64,000 bases of DNA from contig OY743173.1 in the NCBI GenBank assembly GCA_963555705.1, positions 2,211,501 to 2,275,500 of the forward strand. Direction: 5' to 3'. Source of the stretch: Ligustrum vulgare (Eukaryota; Streptophyta; Magnoliopsida; Lamiales; Oleaceae). The notes below the pieces were generated by a model. The model saw only the letters and a list, made by a program, of their open reading frames with translations. It was not told where the DNA came from and did not search any database. This document shows positions 58,780-64,000 of the stretch, piece by piece. How positions within the stretch are numbered: the stretch's first letter is position 1; every line of letters begins with the position of its first letter. The translations under genes and the position numbers were made by a program.

Positions 58780-59030
58780 CATGGAACCGAGCTGAAAAAT
58801 GGCCGACCTCCATTCTATAAACGAGGTGTTCTGGTGAATAAATACTGAGGTGACAAATGGCCGACCTCCATTCTACAAACGAGGTGTTCTGGTGAATAAA
58901 TACCGAGGTGACAAATGACCGACCTCCATTCCACAAATGAGGTGTTCTACTGAATAAATGCCGAGGTGACTAATGACCGACCTCAATTCTACAAACGAGG
59001 TGTTTTGGTGAGAATGTACCGAGCTGAATA
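58780..59030 (+). repeat. Minisatellite array 2 (~60-bp units with CGAGGTG)
   Basis: Four units of GACCGACCTCCATTCTACAA, ACGAGGTGTTCTGGTGAATA, AATACCGAGGTGACAAATG. The CGAGGTG word is the same one that recurs in the LTR, sometimes with its complement CACCTCG or GACCTC. Confidence 0.85.
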
Positions 59031-59059
59031 TTTACCAACTAATAATTCACCTCTGCATT

Positions 59060-59640
59060 TCATATTGAGTTAATTAATGTTTGAAAATCGCTCAAGTATT
59101 CACTTCATTCATGAGTCACCTTTGCATTTTATTTGGAGTGAATTGGCGTTTGAAAATTGCTTAAGTATTCACTTCGCTCATGATTCACCTCTGCATTTCA
59201 TATTGAGTGAATTAACGTTTGAAAATTGCTTAAGTATTCACTTCGTTTATAATTCACCTCTGCATTTTATTTGGAGTGAATTGGCATTTGAAAATTGCTT
59301 AAGTATTCACTTCGTTTATAATTCACCTCCTCATTTCATATTGAGTGAATTAACGTTTGAAAATTGCTTAAGTATTCACTTCGTTTATAATTCACCTCTG
59401 CATTTTATTTGGAGTGAATTGGCGTTTGAAAATTGCTTAAGTATTCACTTCGTCCATGATTCACCTCTGCATTTTATTTGGAGTGAATTGGCGTTTGAAA
59501 ATTGTTTAAGTATTCACTTCGTTTATAATTCACCTCTGCATTTCATATTGAGTGAATTAACGTTTGAAAATTGCTTAAGTATTCACTTCGTTTATAATTC
59601 ACATCTGCATTTTACTTGGAGTGAATTCACGGTTTGCACT
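59060..59640 (+). repeat. Minisatellite array 3 (69-bp units)
   Basis: About eight or nine units of 69 bases: TTTGAAAATTGCTTAAGTAT, TCACTTCGTTTATAATTCAC, CTCTGCATTTTATTTGGAGT, GAATTGGCG. Two unit types (TTTATTTGGAG and TTCATATTGAG) tend to alternate. Because 69 is divisible by three and no unit has a stop, the array stays open in one frame as a 23-residue repeat. There is no other sign of coding. Confidence 0.9.
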
Positions 59641-59806
59641 TATTCAGATTGCCTCGTTCATACGATAAGTCTTAGCCACAATAGTAATCTTCTTCATTGA
59701 AAATCAGAAAACTACAAAGGCCAAAATAAAATAAAAAAAGGCTATAAACAAAGAATTCATTCTAATCTACCACGTTGATGGCCTCGTCAATTTCCGGAGG
59801 TTGGAG

Positions 59807-62030
59807 CTATGGCGCAGGAGAAAAAAGATCCACTTCTTCGTCATCAACATCGGTTGGCATTAGCTCAAGATATTTCTTGTAAACCAGATCGAGCTTTTCC
59901 TTGAGGAACGTGATGTCAACCTCAGGTCGTTTTTGTTTCAGGTCTTCCACTATCTCCTTAAAGGTGAGATAGTAGGTCTCATCAACATCATGCTCATACT
60001 CGGTGGAGTCTTTGAACTTTTTCACAGCCTCCTTGTAAGCGAGCTGAGCTGCGGCCTCCAATTCTGATTTTTCTTTTTTAAGGTCAGCCTCGATGTAGTT
60101 AGCGACCTCTAACTCCTTCAGGAGTCCCTCCTTCGACCTTTTCAGTTCGGACACCTCATCCTTCAAGTTATTCAACTCCTCCTTCAGTGGAATCACCTCA
60201 ACCTTGATTAGTTGAAGTTCTTTGTTGGCTTCCTTCAACTTTTCCACCTCCGCCAAGGCATTCTTCAGTTTCTCCTCGGCCTCATTCTTGGCCTTCACCT
60301 CGTTTTCAAACATCCCTCTGGCCTCGGTGGCTAGTTTCTTGAACCTGTTGGTGTCACTAGCCACCTCGGACAGCCTTGATTGAGTTCGGGTGAGGTAATT
60401 CATAGCTTGGCCGAGGTGCGCCATGCTGGTAGCCACCAGGTCGTCAATTGGCATATCCTCGCAATATTTTTCATACCGAGGTGTCCAAGTTTTTTCCGGA
60501 ATGTCCATTGTCACCTTGGTCCAATCTGGGAGCCTCATCAACCCAATTGAGGTCAGGTTGGCAGTAGAAACGAAGTCCGAGTAAATCTTTGGGCGACTCC
60601 CCTTCAGCGAGCTCACCAAATCGGCTTGAACTCTGTCGGTGCCAAGGTAGGAACCTTCAGCAGCATGAATCCCTCGTGAAGATTCCGCCTCGTTGAAAGT
60701 TGAAGGAGGAGGAGGAATGGCGGTGTCAGGTCTGCCCTTTGGGATTTCAGCCCGTTTATGTTTCTTCTGAGGAGATGGAGGAGGAATCTGACCCTCCTTG
60801 CGAGGCGGTGAGCTTTTGGCCGCTCTCTTTTGGGCAGCTCGTTTGCGTGCCTCAGCTTTGGCATTGGCCTCTTTCTTTGCCTTCATAGACTCCATCCCTT
60901 TTCTGCCTTTTCGAGCTGAAAATCAAATGCAATTTTTTTTTACAAGTATCCAGTTCGTAAATAACGTGGAATATAAATCTGCTTGATGGATACTTACATT
61001 TCCAAAGTGGAGGATAATAATCTGATGGATCAATGTGAGTAAGGCCCACTTCAAACAAATGCTCCTCGGTCAATAACTCTTTTACCAACCTATCTGGCTC
61101 CGGTATGTCTTTTAAACTCACTATCCTTTCAATTATGCCTTCGTCCAATTCCGGTTCCTTCACCTCTGCAAAAAACGGAGTGATTAATATTAGACCTTTT
61201 AAGTTCGAAGTTATCACGAAATATAACTTACTGATCTTTTCCCTATAATGAACGGCTACGATGTGGTTCATGCCCTCGCTTCGGTAGGGACTCATCCAAT
61301 TCCCTCCAACAAAGAAACACTTCTCCTTCCACCAACGGACTGAATCAGACAGGTCTACTAGAAGTTTTTTTCCTTCAAATACCGACCTCTGCATCGCATA
61401 GAACCACCCCATCCGTTTACCATCAGCCCGAAATTGGTAGGGGAAATGGAATTCGTCGATGGTGGGGTCTCCATATCCCATTTGATTGTAAAGGGAAATA
61501 AAGCCTAAGATATGTCTCCACCCGTTAGGGTGGATCTGAGTTGGCGCGACCCCCCAAATGCGGAGGAAGTCGGTAATTATGAAGGGAAGATGAAAGCGTA
61601 GACCGGCCTCTAGGATCTGATAGTTTGCGGCCACGCAGCCTCGAGGTGGCTGGTCGGCTCGTTCAAAACTCTCAGGGAGGAAGAAATGCACATAGTCCGG
61701 GATTCTATATTTATTTTTCCACATGGCCAGTTCGTTTTCAGTGAGACTAGAACGGAAGTGTTTACAGGCGAAGTCCGAACTATAGCTGGTACAAGGGTCA
61801 GGTCGGGTGAAAGAGGCGCAAGAAGGGTGTTGGAACGAACTGGGTGAAATAGTTCGAGAAGCAGGGACTATTGTTAACGGGAGAGGTTGAGCGGTTTCCC
61901 CTTCCTCCACATCATCTCGAAATAAACACTGAGTTTCCACGCTTTCGTTCCACGACACGGTGGGTCCCCCAGTGCTACCTACACCAGCCAACCTCACGCC
62001 ACTTCTGCTAGAGCTCAAGTCCCCATTCAT
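59807..62030 (-). CDS. Antisense spliced gene of the Tat-like element, Transposase_28-like plus coiled coil
   Basis: Three exons on the minus strand, 62030-61232, 61165-60998 and 60915-59807, with clean GT-AG introns of 66 and 82 bases, join in frame to 691 aa with no internal stop. The 66-base intron is itself open, so retention would keep the frame. The N-terminal half (about 100-330: WKNKYRIPDYVHFFLPESFE, LPFIITDFLRIWGVAPTQIHP, GWRHILGFISLYNQMG, GWFYAMQRS) resembles the plant 'putative gypsy type transposon' (Transposase_28) family, whose function is unknown. The C-terminal part starts with a basic Ala/Lys/Arg stretch (AKKEANAKAEARKRAAQKRA), has a proline-rich linker, then a long coiled coil (about 490-640). 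It is the only intact coding unit in the element. Confidence 0.75.
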
Positions 62031-62188
62031 TTTTTTTTATAAAAAGCGAAGAAATGTTAAATGACAAATAAATGATCCTCACCTCGGATTTAAAAACAAA
62101 CAGAAATGGAGGACGGAATATAAAACGACCTTGCAGGAATTGGGAGAGAATCAAGGAAAAATCGTGGAAATGGGTGGCAAATGATCCC

Positions 62189-62306
62189 TTATATAGGAAA
62201 GGAAGAGAGAGAATTGGGTGGCTGTAATTATGACAAGACGCGTTGTCATAATGATGGCGGCTACGCGTGATCCGAGATCTGACACACCAATCAGATAATG
62301 ACGCGT
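62189..62306 (-). promoter_or_regulatory. Putative promoter of the antisense gene
   Basis: On the minus strand CCTATATAAGGG (TATATAA at 62195-62189) lies about 160 bases before the ATG. Upstream of it, ACGCGT occurs three times in 69 bases (62301-62306, 62263-62268 and 62238-62243), two within CACGCGT. The word TGACAAGACGCGTTGTCA is a near-perfect palindrome. ACGCGT fits the CGCG box bound by plant CAMTA factors. Promoter activity is inferred. Confidence 0.6.
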
Positions 62307-62401
62307 GGCAAGGGTTACACAATTAACGGAACAAACGCCGATGTTAAAATTTTCGATAAGGGATTGAATTTCTAGATCCGCTCTCATAATTTCGAACTGA
62401 T

Positions 62402-62413
62402 CTAGAGGGGACA
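62402..62413 (+). other. Polypurine tract of the Tat-like element
   Basis: AGAGGGGACA lies immediately before the 3' LTR, the position of the plus-strand primer. It is short and slightly impure. Confidence 0.6.
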
Positions 62414-62415
62414 TT

Positions 62416-63250
62416 TGTTATATACCGATATGAGGTGGAAAAAAAATTAAGCAGTCAAACATTCAATGGCCAAACAGTTGCCACAAATTGATGAAACGGC
62501 CCATGATGTTTTGAATCACGAACTCAATGTCCTTTACCACGACCGAGGTGGTGTCATTTTCGAGGTGATTTATGTATACGAGGTGAAATATCGGGACAGA
62601 GGTTAATTGTTCGAACCGGGATGAATTGTGTTAACCAAGGTGAATTGTTAAACTGAGGTGATTTATGCCGACGAGGTGAATTCGTGAGACCGAGGTGATT
62701 TGTTCAACCGAGGTGAAATATGCGAGCTGGCCTCATTGGCGGAAGACGAAGACGATGTGAAAGTAGGAAGTATTGTCAAATCAGCCGTATTATGTGTCAG
62801 TAATCATCATTATTTGTAATATGTCAGAATAATCATTTGATGTATGTTTGTCAGAAGGGTCAATCACCCTTTTCAGTCACTCCCTGTAGAAGTGATATGT
62901 TGTAATGATTATATTTAAACTCCTCAACTACTATAAATAGAAGGAGTAAATGATCATTAAGGGGCATGTAATATGAAAAAACCTCTCCAAACTCTTGCTA
63001 TTTGATTTCGTTGATTCGACCTGGCTATTAGATCGGTATCGAACTGGACGTGAATTTGTGTAACTTTGATCTCAGTTCGCTTTCGATCTGTTACCTTTCC
63101 TATTTCTTATAATAGCTCGAACTTTATTACAACGACGATCATTTAATTAAAGAGCTGCATACTTAGACAAATTAATCAAAAACATACAATCCATCGATCA
63201 ATTCGAAAGTTCATACCATTTTTATTTGTTGACAAAAAGAACCGTCAACA
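62416..63250 (+). repeat. 3' LTR of the Tat-like element
   Basis: It starts TGTTATATACCG and ends CCGTCAACA, 835 bases, followed by TCTAG. A TATA-like ACTATAAATAGAAGG lies at about 62930-62945. The first half carries ten or so CGAGGTGA boxes about 20-30 bases apart. Confidence 0.9.
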
Positions 63251-63266
63251 TCTAGCATATATTCTA

Positions 63267-63452
63267 TGTTAGGATATACATGATTTGTATATATCTGTTC
63301 CTTTTTGTATTCCTCTGTTCTAGGTTTGCTTCCTTATCATTAGCTTGATTATAGGAGAAGGAATCTTGTGATTAGGGTTTCATGTAAGTATATATATGTT
63401 CTATGATTGTATCAGTTATTATTATTCCAATTCAAACAAAGACAATCTTTCA
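63267..63452 (+). repeat. 5' LTR of a Ty1/copia element
   Basis: It starts TGTTAGGATATACATG and ends CAATCTTTCA, 186 bases, a common size for plant copia LTRs. It is followed at once by TTGTATCAGACCAGG, a degenerate match to the initiator-tRNA primer site. The element continues past the right edge, so its 3' LTR and target duplication cannot be seen. Confidence 0.7.
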
Positions 63453-63714
63453 TTGTATCAGACCAGGTTCGAGAAATTTGAAATCAAAAGCTGCCACACC
63501 TTACTTTCTCGTGTAGCAGCAAAATTCTTGCCCAATGCCTTCTGAATCTCAATCTGCAATAGCAGTCTTCGGACCTTTTGTGCAGTAATCACCCTCGGTT
63601 AGTCCTTATAAACAACCACAGAATTTTCAAACGATCACCAAGGTGGATTAAAAGATTGTCTCTTCTTCTGGCCTTCCAAAATATGATGTTTCCGACCCTT
63701 ATTTCACTCACCAT

Positions 63715-64000
63715 TTGGACCATCCAGGTATGGTTTTGCTCTCCAAACTTCTGAAGGGAGATAACTACTCGGCTTGGCGAAGAGCTATGACAGTAGCTTT
63801 GAATGCCAAGAATAAATTGGGATTTGTCAATGGAACCATCAAGGCCCCTTCATCTAAAATCGAACCTGATGATTATGCAACTTGGTCACGGTGTAACGAC
63901 ATGATCCATTCATGGTGTCACGGTGTAACGACATGATCCATTCACGAAGATTTATGACAATGTGATTTACTACACTACCACTCGTGAAATTTGGGAAGAT
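63715..64000 (+). pseudogene. Ty1/copia gag N-terminus, frameshifted, partial
   Basis: MDHPGMVLLSKLLKGDNYSA, then WRRAMTVALNAKNKLGFVNG are hallmarks of copia gag. A short direct duplication (CGGTGTAACGACATGATCCA at about 63889 and again at 63921) shifts the frame, so the open frame ends at 63934-63936 in HSWCHGVTT. The expected continuation (VIYYTTTREIWED) resumes in another frame at about 63962. The rest lies outside the window. The real start may be upstream of 63715, since coding-like sequence (SSSGLPKYDVSDPYFTHHLD) precedes the ATG. Confidence 0.8.

Larger units (their letters stand above)
54334..63250 (+). mobile_element. Composite Tat/Ogre-like Ty3/gypsy retrotransposon
   Basis: The outer LTRs (54334-54803, truncated, and 62416-63250) are direct copies, and TCTAG flanks both ends (54329-54333 and 63251-63255). 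From left to right: partial 5' LTR, opposite-strand fragment of a gag-only gypsy element, RNase H and integrase remnants, three minisatellite arrays, an antisense spliced gene, polypurine tract (AGAGGGGACA), 3' LTR. PBS, gag, protease and reverse transcriptase of this element are missing. Long arrays and an extra antisense ORF between pol and the 3' LTR suggest the Tat/Ogre group. The intact outer duplication shows the rearrangement happened after, or was carried by, one insertion. Confidence 0.75.

Noticed and set aside
58205..59640. CRISPR-like array
   Set aside because: Units are contiguous tandem repeats without unique spacers, in a plant retrotransposon.
59077..59700. A 207-codon plus-strand ORF
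   Set aside because: It is the 69-bp minisatellite read in its open frame; no domain, start context or non-repeat sequence supports a gene.

Overview
The window is nuclear DNA of a flowering plant, probably a eudicot. It is very AT-rich and intron-bearing, its genes have plant-type splice sites, an Arabidopsis-type telo-box (AAACCCTAA) sits in a promoter, and most of the sequence is plant transposable elements. Two host genes look intact. A NOP56-like core box C/D snoRNP gene lies on the plus strand (36684-41286, 8 exons, 549 aa). A PLASMODESMATA CALLOSE-BINDING PROTEIN-like X8-domain gene, predicted GPI-anchored, lies on the minus strand (44865-49719, 4 exons including a 34-bp micro-exon, 194 aa).

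Left part (1-22 kb): no host gene. It holds Helitron-like elements with the typical 3' hairpin plus CTAG or CTAA ends (ends near 318, 6401, 9652, 16929 and 17977), several with repeated 5' ends. A 3.1-kb solo LTR with a perfect TSD (1996-5144) sits inside one of them. There are also many small inverted-repeat MITEs, a long-TIR element (20090-21140) and a GC-rich hAT-type MITE with a perfect 8-bp TSD (22208-22590).

Middle part (22.7-34.9 kb): a decayed PIF/Harbinger transposon flanked by TTA. It carries a DDE transposase pseudogene and a Myb/SANT-like pseudogene, both on the minus strand. Three LTR insertions split it: a 4.2-kb gag-only Ty3/gypsy element (23266-27477), a solo LTR of a related family (27925-28827), and a 2.4-kb solo LTR (31286-33715) related to the one at 1996-5144. 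Each insertion has a recognisable 5-bp TSD. Subtracting them leaves about 4.7 kb, a normal size for an autonomous Harbinger.

Gene part (36-50 kb): NOP56 with a telo-box promoter and a large last intron carrying two mobile insertions; then a recent tandem duplication of the 3' flank of the X8 gene; then the X8 gene, whose 3.3-kb third intron is full of MITEs.

Right part (53-64 kb): a composite Tat/Ogre-like Ty3/gypsy element (54334-63250, TSD TCTAG). Its 5' LTR is truncated, and the region where gag, protease and reverse transcriptase would lie is replaced by an opposite-strand fragment of the gag-only family. It keeps a frameshifted RNase H-integrase, three minisatellite arrays, and an apparently intact three-exon antisense gene (691 aa) with its own TATA box and three ACGCGT boxes. 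A Ty1/copia 5' LTR and gag begin at 63267 and leave the window.

The items most worth a second look are the intact antisense gene and promoter inside a broken retrotransposon, the paired TTACGGCCGTAA palindromes in every LTR of the gag-only family, and the deletion of pol at what looks like the same junction in two separate copies of that family. All calls come from reading the sequence; no database search was run.
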